This document shows positions 1 through 8,148 of a stretch of 64,000 nucleotides of DNA, piece by piece. Numbering within the stretch: position 1 is the stretch's first letter; each line of letters starts with the position of its first letter. Source of the DNA: Solirubrobacter sp963848475 (GTDB lineage: Bacteria > Actinomycetota > Thermoleophilia > Solirubrobacterales > Solirubrobacteraceae); NCBI GenBank assembly GCA_963848475.1, contig CAWKDW010000009.1, forward strand, positions 1 to 64,000. Reading direction: 5' to 3'. A program made the translations under genes and the position numbers. The notes beneath the pieces were generated by a model. The model made no database searches and was not told the DNA's origin. It saw only the letters and a list, made by a program, of their open reading frames with translations.

Positions 1-221
1 TCCTGGTGATCTCGTCGCTGGCCGCGGTGCTGATCGCCCGGCTCCGCTCGATCACGGTCACGTTCGTGGCGGCGATCGTCATCGGCCTGCTGCACGATCT
101 GCTGACCCCGATCGCGTCGCTGACCAGCTACCGGGACATGACCCCGTTCGTGATCGCCGCGATCGGCCTGCTCGTGCTGTCCAGGCACCAGGTCATGACC
201 CAGTCCCGCGAGGAGGCCTGA
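1..221 (+). CDS. Branched-chain amino acid ABC transporter permease, LivH-type, C-terminal end (partial)
   Basis: Only the last 73 codons are in the window; the gene enters from the left edge and ends in TGA. The fragment is hydrophobic, with one clear membrane segment (AIVIGLLHDLLTPI) and a second near the end (FVIAAIGLLVLS), as in the last helices of LivH/LivM permeases. The next gene starts at the base after its stop and is a LivM-type permease, followed by two LivG/LivF-type ATPases. That context is what identifies it as the first inner-membrane permease of a HAAT-family importer. An internal GTG at base 6 is not a real start. Confidence 0.75.
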   Translation, partial: LVISSLAAVLIARLRSITVTFVAAIVIGLLHDLLTPIASLTSYRDMTPFVIAAIGLLVLSRHQVMTQSREEA

Positions 222-1286
222 GTGAGCGGCACGGTGCGGGCCACGCTCGAGCGCGCGAGCCCGGCGCGAATGGCCCGCAGACCCAGCCGGCCGCAGCTGA
301 TCAAGGCCTCCATCACGACGGTGCTGCTGCTGTTCGCCATTTTCGCCCTGCCGGAACTGCTGAGCCTGTACTACATCGACACGATGACCCAGGTCGTCGT
401 GTACTCGATGGTGACGCTGGCCCTCGGCCTGCTGGTCGGCCGGGTCGGCCTGTTCTCCCTCGGTCAGGCCGCCGTATTGGCCATCGGCGCCTGGTCGGCC
501 GCGCGGCTGCTGTTCGCCACCACGCAGCCGTACCCGCTCGTCCTGCTGGAGGCGGGCCTGATCACGATGGTGGCGGGCCTGCTGATCGGGCTGCCCGCGC
601 TCCGGCTGCGCGGCCTGTACCTGGCACTGATCACGCTGATGCTGGCCGGCGGCATCACGGTGGTGCTGGCCACGGTGAACTTCCCGAACGGCGGCCATGG
701 GTTCCTCGGCTACAACGGCGGCCTGCTGCACATCCCGCCGATCCGCCGGCCCAGCATCGCGGCCAGCGACCCGGCCTACTACCGCTACTCCGTGGTCGTC
801 GCGATCCTGATGTTCGCGCTGGTCCTGGCGCACATCAAGACCAAGCCCGGGCGGGCCTGGGCGGCGATCAGGCAGAGCGAGCCCGCCGCGCTGGCCGCGG
901 GGATCAACATCTGGTTCTACAAGCTCTGGGCGTTCGCCCTGGCGTCCTTCATCACCGGCGTCGCCGGCGGCGTGCTGGCTGGCGCGATCCACTACCTGTA
1001 CTCGATCAACTTCCCGACCCAGGACTCGATCACGCTGCTCGCCGTGACGCTGATGGGTGGCGTGTTCAGCCTGTGGGGCGCGGTGGTCGCCGGGTTCCTC
1101 TACCAGTTCCTGCCGGCCCTGCTCAACAACTGGGGCGTCTCGGCCGACTGGCTGATCATCTTGTTCGGGCTCGGCGTGCTCCAGGTGCTGACGACGGCGC
1201 CGGCCGGGCTGGCCGACCAGGTGCCCAGAGACATGCGCCGGCTCGGTCGCCGCCTCCGCCGCAGGTCGGGAGGTGACGGAGCATGA
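222..1286 (+). CDS. livM: Branched-chain amino acid ABC transporter permease, LivM-type
   Basis: A 354-aa inner-membrane protein with about eight to nine hydrophobic segments after a basic N-terminus of some 28 residues. A cytoplasmic EAA-like loop (SEPAALAAGINIWFYKLWAF) at about residues 219-238 is the site that contacts the ATPase subunits in ABC importers. The length fits LivM proteins. It starts with GTG directly after the upstream permease stop and overlaps the downstream ATPase by 4 bp, so the genes are translationally coupled. The substrate is likely a branched-chain amino acid, another amino acid, or a related small compound such as urea or an amide. The binding protein that would settle it is not in the window. 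Confidence 0.88.
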   Translation: MSGTVRATLERASPARMARRPSRPQLIKASITTVLLLFAIFALPELLSLYYIDTMTQVVVYSMVTLALGLLVGRVGLFSLGQAAVLAIGAWSAARLLFATTQPYPLVLLEAGLITMVAGLLIGLPALRLRGLYLALITLMLAGGITVVLATVNFPNGGHGFLGYNGGLLHIPPIRRPSIAASDPAYYRYSVVVAILMFALVLAHIKTKPGRAWAAIRQSEPAALAAGINIWFYKLWAFALASFITGVAGGVLAGAIHYLYSINFPTQDSITLLAVTLMGGVFSLWGAVVAGFLYQFLPALLNNWGVSADWLIILFGLGVLQVLTTAPAGLADQVPRDMRRLGRRLRRRSGGDGA

Positions 1287-1990
1287 TTGAGGTCGACGGC
1301 CTCACCGTCCGCTATGGCGGCGTCACCTCGCTGGATGCCATGAGCTTGACGTTCGAACAGGGGACGTGCGGGCTCATCGGGCCGAACGGGGCCGGAAAGA
1401 CCACGTTCTTCAACGTGCTGAGCGGCTTCGTCCGGCCGGCTGCGGGAGCCGTGCGGGCGTTCGGGGTAGACCTCCTGTCGATGGCCCACTACCGCCGCGC
1501 CCGCTGGGGGGTGCGCCGGACGTTCCAGACCGAGCAGGCCATCGAGGAGCTGTCCGTGTTCGACAACGTGGCCATGGTGCACGAGCACTCCAGGCTCGGC
1601 GGCGCGTCCCGCCGCGCTGACGTCCTGGACGCGATCACGTTCACCGGCCTCGACGCCGACCCGGAGACCACGGTGCGCACGCTCGGGGCCGGCCAGCGCC
1701 GCCTGGTCGAGGTCGCCAGGGCCGTCGTCGGGCGGCCGCGGCTGGTGCTGCTGGACGAGCCCGCCGCCGGGCTGCCGGACGAGGAGACCAGGCACCTGGC
1801 CGACGTTATCCGGCGCATCCCCGAGCACACCGGGGCCCTGGCCATCCTGGTCGATCACGACATGAGCCTGGTCTCGGCCTGCTGCGCGACCACGGCCGTG
1901 CTCGACTTCGGCAAGCTGATCGCGTCCGGACCGACCGCCGAGGTGCTCCGCGACGACGCCGTGATCCGCGCCTACCTGGGGGTCGCGTGA
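1283..1990 (+). CDS. livG: ABC transporter ATP-binding protein, LivG-type
   Basis: A 235-aa ATPase subunit. Walker A GPNGAGKT lies at residues 33-40, the ABC signature region LGAGQRR at 134-140, Walker B LVLLDEP at 154-160, and a switch histidine in LVDHDMS. The signature departs from the usual LSGGQ (Gly-Ala-Gly), as often happens in LivG proteins. It overlaps livM by ATGA and is followed by livF with a GTGA overlap, giving the normal permease-permease-ATPase-ATPase order. It hydrolyses ATP on the cytoplasmic face to drive uptake. Confidence 0.88.
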   Translation: MIEVDGLTVRYGGVTSLDAMSLTFEQGTCGLIGPNGAGKTTFFNVLSGFVRPAAGAVRAFGVDLLSMAHYRRARWGVRRTFQTEQAIEELSVFDNVAMVHEHSRLGGASRRADVLDAITFTGLDADPETTVRTLGAGQRRLVEVARAVVGRPRLVLLDEPAAGLPDEETRHLADVIRRIPEHTGALAILVDHDMSLVSACCATTAVLDFGKLIASGPTAEVLRDDAVIRAYLGVA

Positions 1991-2763
1991 GTACGTCGCT
2001 GGTCCTGCGGGACCTCACCGTGGAGCGCGGCGGCCGCGCGGTGGTCAGGGACGTCTCGGTGGAGATCGAGGCCGGCCAGGTCACCGCCCTGCTCGGGCCG
2101 AACGGCGCGGGCAAGTCCACGCTGGTCCTGGCCGTCGGCGGCGTGCTGCGGCCGCGCTCCGGCGGCGTGCTCCTGGACGGCGCGGACGTCGCCGGCCGCC
2201 GGCCGGAGCGGATCAGGCAGGCGGGCGTGGCGATCGTGCCCGAGGGCCGCCGGCTGCTGCCCGACCTGACCGTCGAGGACAACCTGCGGGTGGCCAGCTA
2301 CGCGCTGACCCGCGAGCAGGCCCAGGCCGGCCGGGACCGGGTCCTCGAGCTGTTCCCCCAGCTTCGCCAGCGGCTCACCGCCGCCGCCCGGACCCTGTCC
2401 GGCGGCGAGCAGCAGATGGTCGTGCTGGCCCAGGCGCTGATCACGCAGCCCCGCTACCTGCTGATCGACGAGCTGTCCCTCGGCCTGGCCCCGGTCGTGG
2501 TCAGCCGGCTGATCCCGGTCATCGCCGCGGTGGCGGAATCCGGCACCGGCGTGCTGCTGATCGAGCAGTTCGCCACCGTCGCGCTCGGCCTGGCCCACCA
2601 CGCGCACATCATGGAGGGCGGCCGGATCCGCTTCTCCGGCCTGGCCCGCGAGCTGCGCGAGCAACCCGAACTGCTCAGCTCCGCCTACCTCCTCCGCGGC
2701 AGCACCGCCAGCGGCCCCCCCGCCCCCCTCCCCGGCGGGCCGGGCACCGAACGCGCCGGCTGA
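1987..2763 (+). CDS. livF: ABC transporter ATP-binding protein, LivF-type
   Basis: A 258-aa ATPase. Walker A GPNGAGKST begins at residue 37, the signature LSGGEQQ is at 137-143, and Walker B YLLIDE is followed by LSLGLAP, typical of LivF. The GTG start overlaps the livG stop by 4 bp. The last 25 residues are Pro/Gly-rich (a run of PAPLPGGPG) and go beyond the family's usual end. It is the last gene of the importer operon, and a strong hairpin lies some 40 bp downstream. Confidence 0.88.
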   Translation: MSTSLVLRDLTVERGGRAVVRDVSVEIEAGQVTALLGPNGAGKSTLVLAVGGVLRPRSGGVLLDGADVAGRRPERIRQAGVAIVPEGRRLLPDLTVEDNLRVASYALTREQAQAGRDRVLELFPQLRQRLTAAARTLSGGEQQMVVLAQALITQPRYLLIDELSLGLAPVVVSRLIPVIAAVAESGTGVLLIEQFATVALGLAHHAHIMEGGRIRFSGLARELREQPELLSSAYLLRGSTASGPPAPLPGGPGTERAG

Positions 2764-2800
2764 CCCGTCCCACCCACACCCTCAGGCTCATCCACCCCAG

Positions 2801-2847
2801 GGCCGGCGCCCCGACGGGCCGGGCTGGGTCCGTCCGGGGCGCCGGCC
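2801..2847. terminator. Strong intergenic hairpin, probable bidirectional terminator
   Basis: Arm 2801-2817 (GGCCGGCGCCCCGACGG) pairs with 2830-2847 (CCGTCCGGGGCGCCGGCC) with one bulged base and a 12-nt loop. It lies between two convergent genes, livF ending at 2763 and the minus-strand secreted-protein gene ending at 2874. That is where a shared terminator is expected. There is no T-tract, as is common in high-GC actinobacteria. Confidence 0.65.
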
Positions 2848-2873
2848 GCATAGCGGGCCGGGGTGTTACCTTC

Positions 2874-4073
2874 TTACCGGGGCAGCTGGGCGTAGTCGGT
2901 CCAGGTGTAGGCCGAGCCAACCCACGTGCTGGTCCTGTCCACGGTGCCGCGCAGCTGCGCCCCTGTGCCGTTCGGGCTGATGACCAGGAAGGTGGCGGCG
3001 TTGTTCAGCTTGCCGTCGCGCATCGGGTACCACTGCTGCCATGGCCCGTTGTTCGCGGCCCGCAGCACGAGCCCGTGGCGCAGGCCGGTGCCCGCGGCGT
3101 CATAGCCGGGGTCTGCCACGTACAGCCCGGTCGGCTTGCCGTAGGGCGCGTACTCGAACCGGTAGGCACCCCGGATGGTGCCCGCCTCGCGGATGAAGTG
3201 GGTCGCCGGGTCGGCCTTGGCGGCGGGCCACCCGATGATCATCGTGTTGACCGCCTGGTGCTGCCGGTAGACGTCGAAGCCGTTCCCGAACTGGTTGACC
3301 TCATCGCCGTAGTTGCCGGGCAGGTTCACCTGGCGGGCCTGTATCACCATGTCGTAGAGCGATCCGGTCTGCGCGCCGTACTGGTCGGTCGCGATGACCC
3401 CGGAACCCCCCGTGCCGGGCGGGTAGGTCGAGCCAGCCGCAGTCAGCATGCCAGCCGGGCTGTGCGCGATCTCCTGGGGCAGCCCGGGGAAGGCGAAGCG
3501 GTAGGCCGGGGCCGGGGCGAGGGCGGGCGCGCCGGCCGGGCTGGTCAGCACGTACGGCTCGGCGAACTGGACCCCGCCGGTCACGTTGGTGTAGGTGATC
3601 GGGGTGGGCGCGTCGGTGTAGACGGCGCCCAGGGTCAGGCCGCCGGTCACCGGGTTCTCACTGAACCGGATGATCTGGGCGAGCGACGCGTGGGACGGCT
3701 CGTTGTGGTCGACGTTGACGACCAGGGTTCCGGTGATCGGCCCGGCTGGCGGGGGCGACACGATGCTGCCGGACAGGGTGATGATGGTGCCACTGACGGC
3801 GGCGGTCACGCTGCCGGGCAGGCTGGACGCCTGACTGTTCACGGACAGCAAACCGCCTGCCGGGGCGCGCGTCACCGTGATCTTGCCCAGGCTGGTCGCG
3901 GCCGTGGCCGGGGCGGCCGGGTAGGTGTCCTCAGTGTAGATGCGAGTCGCCTGGATCGAGGTGTCCTGCCACGTCGCGGCGCTGGCGGAGCCCGCGGCGA
4001 ACGCCAGCGTCCCCGCTGCCATCAGCGGGGCGGCGAGCGCCGCTACGATAGTGCGAGACCTCATTGTCCGCAC
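2874..4073 (-). CDS. Secreted protein of unknown function
   Basis: A 399-aa protein with a clear Sec signal peptide: a basic start (MRTMRSR), a hydrophobic core and an AxA-type cleavage site near ASAA, about residue 33. The mature part is rich in Gly, Ala, Pro, Thr and Ser, with beta-type sequence and few Lys. A Trp-rich stretch (GPWQQWYP) near residue 340 recalls carbohydrate- or actinohivin-like folds, but I recognise no family. The ATG start has a good Shine-Dalgarno (AAGGAGGT, 7 nt upstream). It stands alone, convergent with livF. Cysteine is absent from the mature part. The function is unknown. Confidence 0.7.
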   Translation of the reverse strand: MRTMRSRTIVAALAAPLMAAGTLAFAAGSASAATWQDTSIQATRIYTEDTYPAAPATAATSLGKITVTRAPAGGLLSVNSQASSLPGSVTAAVSGTIITLSGSIVSPPPAGPITGTLVVNVDHNEPSHASLAQIIRFSENPVTGGLTLGAVYTDAPTPITYTNVTGGVQFAEPYVLTSPAGAPALAPAPAYRFAFPGLPQEIAHSPAGMLTAAGSTYPPGTGGSGVIATDQYGAQTGSLYDMVIQARQVNLPGNYGDEVNQFGNGFDVYRQHQAVNTMIIGWPAAKADPATHFIREAGTIRGAYRFEYAPYGKPTGLYVADPGYDAAGTGLRHGLVLRAANNGPWQQWYPMRDGKLNNAATFLVISPNGTGAQLRGTVDRTSTWVGSAYTWTDYAQLPR

Positions 4074-4642
4074 CTCCTTCAGTTAAGGCCGGGGAGCGGG
4101 TTGCCCCCGGGCCAGGGTCCGGGCGGGTTGCCCGGGCCCGCGACCCGCGCAGCTCAAGCGGTTCTGTGCAGGCCGCGCGCCCGGTCACTCCGCAGCGCGA
4201 GGCCGGGAGCCTGGGCCCTGATACTGCGCATGAGATTCGTCTCCTTCGGATGACGCCGGCTGTTCTCTTCTGTCACCACTAAGGTAAGCCATGATAAGCC
4301 TAGTGGAGCTAGGCGAAGGTAACAGACCGGGAGGACCTTGGTCACCACTTTTGTGTGCCTGAGATCCTGATCGAAACAACACTCGTGAGCTGCGCCGATG
4401 GCAAGTCCGCTAGGCAGGCGGAGCGGTCGGGACGACCGTGAGCTGACCGGCGAGGACCACGGCCCGCACGTTACGGATTCCCCATCCGGTCCAGAGCCGC
4501 CCAGGGCTGCACCAAGTCCCCGCTCATCCTCGACCCGGTGCGCCCCGGCCTGCCGTCCGGGCTCAAGGGCCGCCCGTTGGGCCTGAAAATCTCTGGAACA
4601 ATCCCGGCCAGCAAGTCACCGTGATCGACCAGGCCGACGCCC
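4074..4642. other. Intergenic region with small palindromes; left flank of the insertion sequence
   Basis: There is no convincing gene in these 569 bases. Upstream of the secreted-protein start lie GC-rich direct repeats (CGGGTTGCCC at about 4098 and 4127). There are two small dyads: GCCTAG-TGGAG-CTAGGC at 4298-4314, and an imperfect CCACTAAGG/CCTAGTGG pair at 4276-4306. These could be regulator sites or part of a promoter. The last part reads as a short open stretch (WNNPGQQVTVIDQAD) that continues in frame across the insertion sequence at 6442. It may be the remains of a gene split by the element. Confidence 0.4.
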
Positions 4643-4660
4643 CAGGGTGCCTGCAAGGTC
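4643..4660 (+). repeat. Left terminal inverted repeat of the ISAs1-like element
   Basis: CAGGGTGCCTGCAAGGTC matches the inverted right end (6424-6441) at 17 of 18 positions; the single difference is T against C at the sixth base. It is preceded immediately by the duplicated target GCCGACGCCC. Confidence 0.9.
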
Positions 4661-4894
4661 CGTGACCCATTGAGGGCATGACGGGGTGCTGCTGGTCAGC
4701 GGTGTGAGCGGGGCTGGCCGCTGGCGTGCGGGCGGTTTTATGTCGCGTTGCGGTCACGACAGGAGCGCGCTCGGGTTGCAGATGCGGAGCCGCGGCCTGG
4801 CCGGTTTCGCGCGTGTCGTTCCGGAATGAGCGGGGCTCCCCGGAGAGGACTGGTTCTTCTGCGAAAAATCACCGTGATCCCGGAGGAACCCCGC

Positions 4895-6313
4895 GTGTCC
4901 CAGTCTGCCATGCCCGTGCCGTGCCGCGTCCTGGTCCCGGAGGTGCTCCCGGCGGTGATGCCGGGGAGGCCGGCGGTCCCGGAGTTCCTGCCCGCGCCGC
5001 CGCCGGAGCTCGCGTTGCCGGCCCGGCTGCCTGCGGGGTTGCCGGCGGAGGGGCGTTCGGCGCTGGCCGCGGCGCTGGCAGGGCCGGTTCCCGGGCAGCG
5101 GCGTGAGCGCGGGGAACTGGTGCAGGCAGCGGGACCGGTCACCTGGGACGTGGGCGAGTGCGCGCGGCTGCGGCGGTTCCTCGGCAGCGTGGATGAGCCC
5201 CGCGGCCGGCGAGGCCGGGTGTACCCACTGGACTACATGCTGGCGTTGCCGCTGGCCGCGGGCATGGCCGGGGACGGGGAACTGGACGCCGCCGGGGAGT
5301 GGATCGAGTCGGCACCGGAGGAGCTGCTGCTGCGGCTGGGCGCGCCGCGGGACCGGGCCGGGCGGGCGCGCCGCCCGGACGCGACCGCGGTCGGCCGGGT
5401 CCTCGGCAGTATCGATCAGGTTCAGTACGATGACGCGCTGTGCGCCTGGGCCGCGGCCCGTGCCCGGGCACTGTGTCCTGGCCTGCGGAAGCATCTCCGC
5501 GTGGACGGGAAGGCGCTGCGCGGCGCAGCCCCGCGGGGCGGGCGGGCGCCGATGCTGCTGTCCGGGATCTGGGACGACGGCACCACCGCCGCCCAGCTGC
5601 CGGTGAATGTCGCCAAGACTAACGAGATCCCCGTCTTCCGGCAGCTCATGGGCAAAGTCCCGGATGAGGAGCTGGCGGGCGCGGTGATCACCGCGGACCA
5701 GATGCACACCCAGCGCGAGCATGCCCTGCTCATCGGGCGCAAGGGCGCGTATTTCGTGTTCACGATCGGGGAGAACCAGCCGGGACTGTTCGCCGCCGCC
5801 GACGCGCTGTGCTGGGAATCAGTCGCCGTGGAAGCATGGACCGTCGACCGCGGCCACGGCCGGGTCGATGTCCGCGTCATCAAGACCCTGCCGCCCACCG
5901 CGCTCATCTCGGCCCTGTTCCCGCACGTCAGGCAGGTCTTCCTCGTCGAGCGCTACAGCTACGGCCCGGACGGGAGCCTGCTCGGCGCGGTCGCCGTCCT
6001 CGGCGTCACCAGCCTGCCCCCGGCACAGGCCGGCCCGGCTGACCTGCTCGCGTACCTGCGCGGCCACTGGGCGATTGAAATGCACCACTATGTCCGTGAT
6101 GTCTGCCTCGGGGAGGACGCCAGCCACGTCCGCCGCGCACACCAGGCCCTGGCCGCCGTCCGCAACACCATCATCGGGATCCTGCAGCTGCACCGGGTCC
6201 CCAATATCGCCGCCCAGCTGCGCGCCTGCCACCGTGACCCTTACCGGCTCCCGCTCCGGCTCCTCGGCCTCGCCACGCCACTGACGCCGACCGGAAACCC
6301 CGCAGTGACCTGA
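4895..6313 (+). CDS. ISAs1-family transposase
   Basis: A 472-aa DDE-type transposase that moves the surrounding element. Family motifs in order: the N-terminal RRFLGSVDEPRGRRGRVYPL region, RVDGKALRGA (the VDGK-xLRG box), ITADQMHTQREHA (second catalytic Asp), FTIGENQPGLF (like the KGNQP box), and HWAIEMHHYVRDVCLGEDA with the catalytic Glu near the C-terminus. The reading frame is open back to 4748, but the GTG at 4895 has GGAGG 8 nt upstream and fits better. The N-terminal 60 residues are Pro/Ala-rich, longer than in many relatives. The coding sequence is intact. Confidence 0.85.
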   Translation: MSQSAMPVPCRVLVPEVLPAVMPGRPAVPEFLPAPPPELALPARLPAGLPAEGRSALAAALAGPVPGQRRERGELVQAAGPVTWDVGECARLRRFLGSVDEPRGRRGRVYPLDYMLALPLAAGMAGDGELDAAGEWIESAPEELLLRLGAPRDRAGRARRPDATAVGRVLGSIDQVQYDDALCAWAAARARALCPGLRKHLRVDGKALRGAAPRGGRAPMLLSGIWDDGTTAAQLPVNVAKTNEIPVFRQLMGKVPDEELAGAVITADQMHTQREHALLIGRKGAYFVFTIGENQPGLFAAADALCWESVAVEAWTVDRGHGRVDVRVIKTLPPTALISALFPHVRQVFLVERYSYGPDGSLLGAVAVLGVTSLPPAQAGPADLLAYLRGHWAIEMHHYVRDVCLGEDASHVRRAHQALAAVRNTIIGILQLHRVPNIAAQLRACHRDPYRLPLRLLGLATPLTPTGNPAVT

Positions 6314-6423
6314 ACGCGACAACCGCCACGCCAGTAACGCAGGACCCGCAGCATGAATCCGGGCACCCCCGGCCGGACCAGCATAAACACGAATCAGCCT
6401 TCTGATCCGCTAGGCGAATAAGA

Positions 6424-6441
6424 GACCTTGCAGGCGCCCTG
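6424..6441 (-). repeat. Right terminal inverted repeat of the ISAs1-like element
   Basis: GACCTTGCAGGCGCCCTG is the inverted copy of the left end with one mismatch. It is followed at once by the second copy of the target duplication GCCGACGCCC (6442-6451). Confidence 0.9.
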
Positions 6442-6644
6442 GCCGACGCCCCTCACCGCGCCCTCCGCTATCTCCTGCCCGCCGGGGTCCCAGAATTCAG
6501 AAAATGTGACTGACCCGATAGAGGCGTCTTTGATAAATCCCGCAACCGTCTGGCCAGTTCAACGCGCGGTCTCGTGATCGAGTCCACCTACCGGCTCTGA
6601 GGCTGTCGAACGGTACTGAGGCGATGTCTTACCGGGGACGCTAA

Positions 6645-6900
6645 CGGTAGATCTGCCGACGGTGGCCCGCGTCTACGACCAGGACGACCAGTCGGTCATC
6701 GTCTACCGTGTAGAGGACCCGGTAGTCACCTGCGACTCTGATCCGCAGAACCCCCGTGCATCCCCGTGAGCATCTTCGTGCCCGTGGGCCTCGGATCTTC
6801 CCGCAGCGATTCCGTCGCGGCCTTGATGCGCTCGCTGGGAGGCCGCCACGCTGGACTGAGCACCGCCGAGAAACCATGGCGCCCCGGTGCTGCCGGGGCG
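6645..6900 (-). pseudogene. Degenerate RelE/ParE-type toxin gene
   Basis: The C-terminal half reads VLRIRVAGDYRVLYTVDDD...VVDAGHRRQIYR, the standard end of RelE toxins, with the catalytic-face Arg and Tyr residues. The preceding part (SERIKAATESLREDPRPTGT, then KMLTGMHGG) is in another frame, so a frameshift falls near 6740. The extreme N-terminus is also shortened (FSAVLSPAWRPP). No antitoxin gene is recognisable beside it. The two frames together give the recognisable 85-residue core of an mRNA-cleaving RelE fold, but the gene as read cannot make it. Confidence 0.65.
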
Positions 6901-7256
6901 CGCGCGAGAACCACCGGGCCTCACGCTCGTCGCGACGAGCAGTCCGCGAGTCGGCTATGGGCAACCACCGACCACCTCCCCGGTTGGTGGCGGCGCCCGC
7001 TCCTAGACCGCGGACCGCGACGAACACAGGGTCATGAGGTAACCAGCCCTCGAATATCAGCCTGGCATCGCCGCCGAACAGCTGAGCCCGCTCGCGCCGC
7101 CCCGGGAACCCCGGACGCCCCAGCCGACCCCCGAGCGCCTACACGCCAGCTACCGCCTGCCAACTTGACACCGCGACCTCCATATCAGACGACAAGCTCA
7201 TCGAACGCGCATGACTCCTGGCGTGTGAACTCCAGCAGTTCGCCTTCGGCGTCTAC
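6901..7256. other. Non-coding stretch
   Basis: No ORF here resembles a protein in any frame, and no repeats or strong hairpins stand out. The overlapping open frames are GC-driven. It lies between two gene remnants and is probably decayed DNA. Confidence 0.4.
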
Positions 7257-7560
7257 ATGATCATCCGTTCGGGCGAGTCGAAGTCCGGCATCGCCGCATT
7301 GCTGGCGGCAGCGGGCGTCCAGGTCACGCGCGGCGAACTCCCGGCCGGCGATTGCGTGGTCTCCGATCGCCTGATCGTCGAACGCAGGACCGGCGCAGAC
7401 CTGGCCGCTTCGTTGAAGGATCGCCGCCTGTTCGAGCAGATCGAGCGGCCGCGGGCGCCTACTCGCACACTGCGGAACGCCGGCCGCGGTCGTCGCCGCG
7501 ACTGAGGCCGACCTGCGACGCGTGCCGGGCATCGGCCCCGTCTCGCCGTCCGACGGCTAG
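7257..7560 (+). pseudogene. Remnant of an ERCC4-domain (XPF/Mus81-type) nuclease gene
   Basis: The first 60 codons read MIIRSGESKSGIAALL...GDCVVSDRLIVERRTGADLAASLKDRRLFEQI, an ERCC4 nuclease core with the VERR-x3-D form of the ERK-x3-D catalytic motif. The frame then shifts into RPRAPTRTLRNAG and stops at 7505. Just after, in another frame, ATEADLRRVPGIGPV (to 7558) reads as the end of a helix-hairpin-helix DNA-binding domain. The original probably had both domains, about 200 aa, with the middle deleted. It is a structure-specific nuclease relic. Confidence 0.6.
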
Positions 7561-7607
7561 CGGCCGGGGTATGGATCGTCGGCTGCGTCTCCGCCCGTGA
7601 CGGTGTT

Positions 7608-7739
7608 TCACTCACCGTTCGCGCACTCTGGGCAGGGCGGCAAATGCTCGGTGGAACCCGTCTGCAACTCGTAGCCGCAGTCCGTGCAGTCATAGGTTCC
7701 GGCGGATACATCGCTGCCGGCTGGAACAGGGTTCGCCAT
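7608..7739 (-). CDS. Small rubredoxin-like zinc-ribbon protein
   Basis: A 43-aa protein with two CxxC knuckles, YDCTDCGYEL and PPCPECANGE, 15 residues apart. This is the pattern of tiny zinc-ribbon proteins found widely in actinobacteria next to stress genes. The ATG at 7739 has a good Shine-Dalgarno (GAGAGG, 6 nt upstream). The same frame is open far upstream, but that sequence has no protein character. It probably binds Zn or Fe and is cytoplasmic. Its function is unknown. It is one of the few intact genes in a decayed stretch. Confidence 0.65.
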   Translation of the reverse strand: MANPVPAGSDVSAGTYDCTDCGYELQTGSTEHLPPCPECANGE

Positions 7740-7869
7740 GAGGTTCCTCTCTCGGTCGGGGCTCGACTGGACAGGTCGGGCGTTACCCATGACTTGACGC
7801 GACGCAACTGCGCGCGTCTGATCGCTGATCACGACAGGGGGAGAGCGATCGGCGCCAGTTTTATCCCGG

Positions 7870-8136
7870 GTGCCCGAGACCGCACTCATCGTGGTGGACA
7901 TGCTCAACCGCTGCGACCACGAGGACGCAGAACTCCTCGCGGCGTCGGTGCGCGAAGGGCTCCCACAGATCGTCGACCCGCACGACACCGCCATGGGCCG
8001 CGACGACGTGCTGCTGATGGACGTCAACGGCAACGACGACGCCTGGGATGCCGGACCCGAGGCACTCATCGAACGCGCCCTCGCGGGCGAACGACCCGGT
8101 CTCGTTGAGCTGATCGCTCCGGCAGAGCCGGTGTAG
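7870..8136 (+). pseudogene. N-terminal fragment of an isochorismatase-family cysteine hydrolase
   Basis: It reads MPETALIVVDMLNRCDHEDAE from a GTG start and continues for 88 aa to a stop. The ALIVVDM segment with its catalytic Asp is the start of the isochorismatase-like fold. Families of this kind are about 180-200 aa and need a later Lys and a nucleophilic Cys, both absent here. It is therefore the truncated first half of a hydrolase gene. Confidence 0.55.
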
Positions 8137-8148
8137 AGGAGCCGGCCC

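Larger units (their letters stand above)
4643..6441 (+). mobile_element. Complete ISAs1-family insertion sequence (1799 bp)
   Basis: The ends are defined directly by the sequence. The left terminal repeat CAGGGTGCCTGCAAGGTC (4643-4660) and the right end 6424-6441 are inverted copies matching at 17 of 18 bases, and both begin with the CAGGG typical of the ISAs1 family. The element is flanked on both sides by the same 10 bp, GCCGACGCCC (4633-4642 and 6442-6451), a target-site duplication of the length this family makes. A second, internal inverted repeat (CTGGCGTG...GTCGCGTT..GGTCAC, about 4721-4756 against 6304-6334) surrounds the transposase. A perfect duplication and an intact transposase suggest a recent, possibly active insertion. 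Confidence 0.9.

Noticed and set aside
1073..1276. Short plus-strand ORF within livM
   Set aside because: It overlaps the conserved permease in another frame and is Arg/Pro-rich noise.
4398..4586. Small plus-strand ORF of 62 codons upstream of the insertion sequence
   Set aside because: No ribosome-binding site and an Arg/Ser/Pro composition typical of random frames in GC-rich DNA.
4721..6334. Inverted repeat CTGGCGTG...GGTCAC as the ends of the insertion sequence
   Set aside because: The arms need gaps to align and have no flanking duplication; the outer CAGGG ends with the 10-bp duplication are far better.
4406..6416. TCCGCTAGGC present both at 4406 and near 6405
   Set aside because: The second copy lies inside the insertion sequence, so it cannot be a flanking duplication; chance match of 10 bp.
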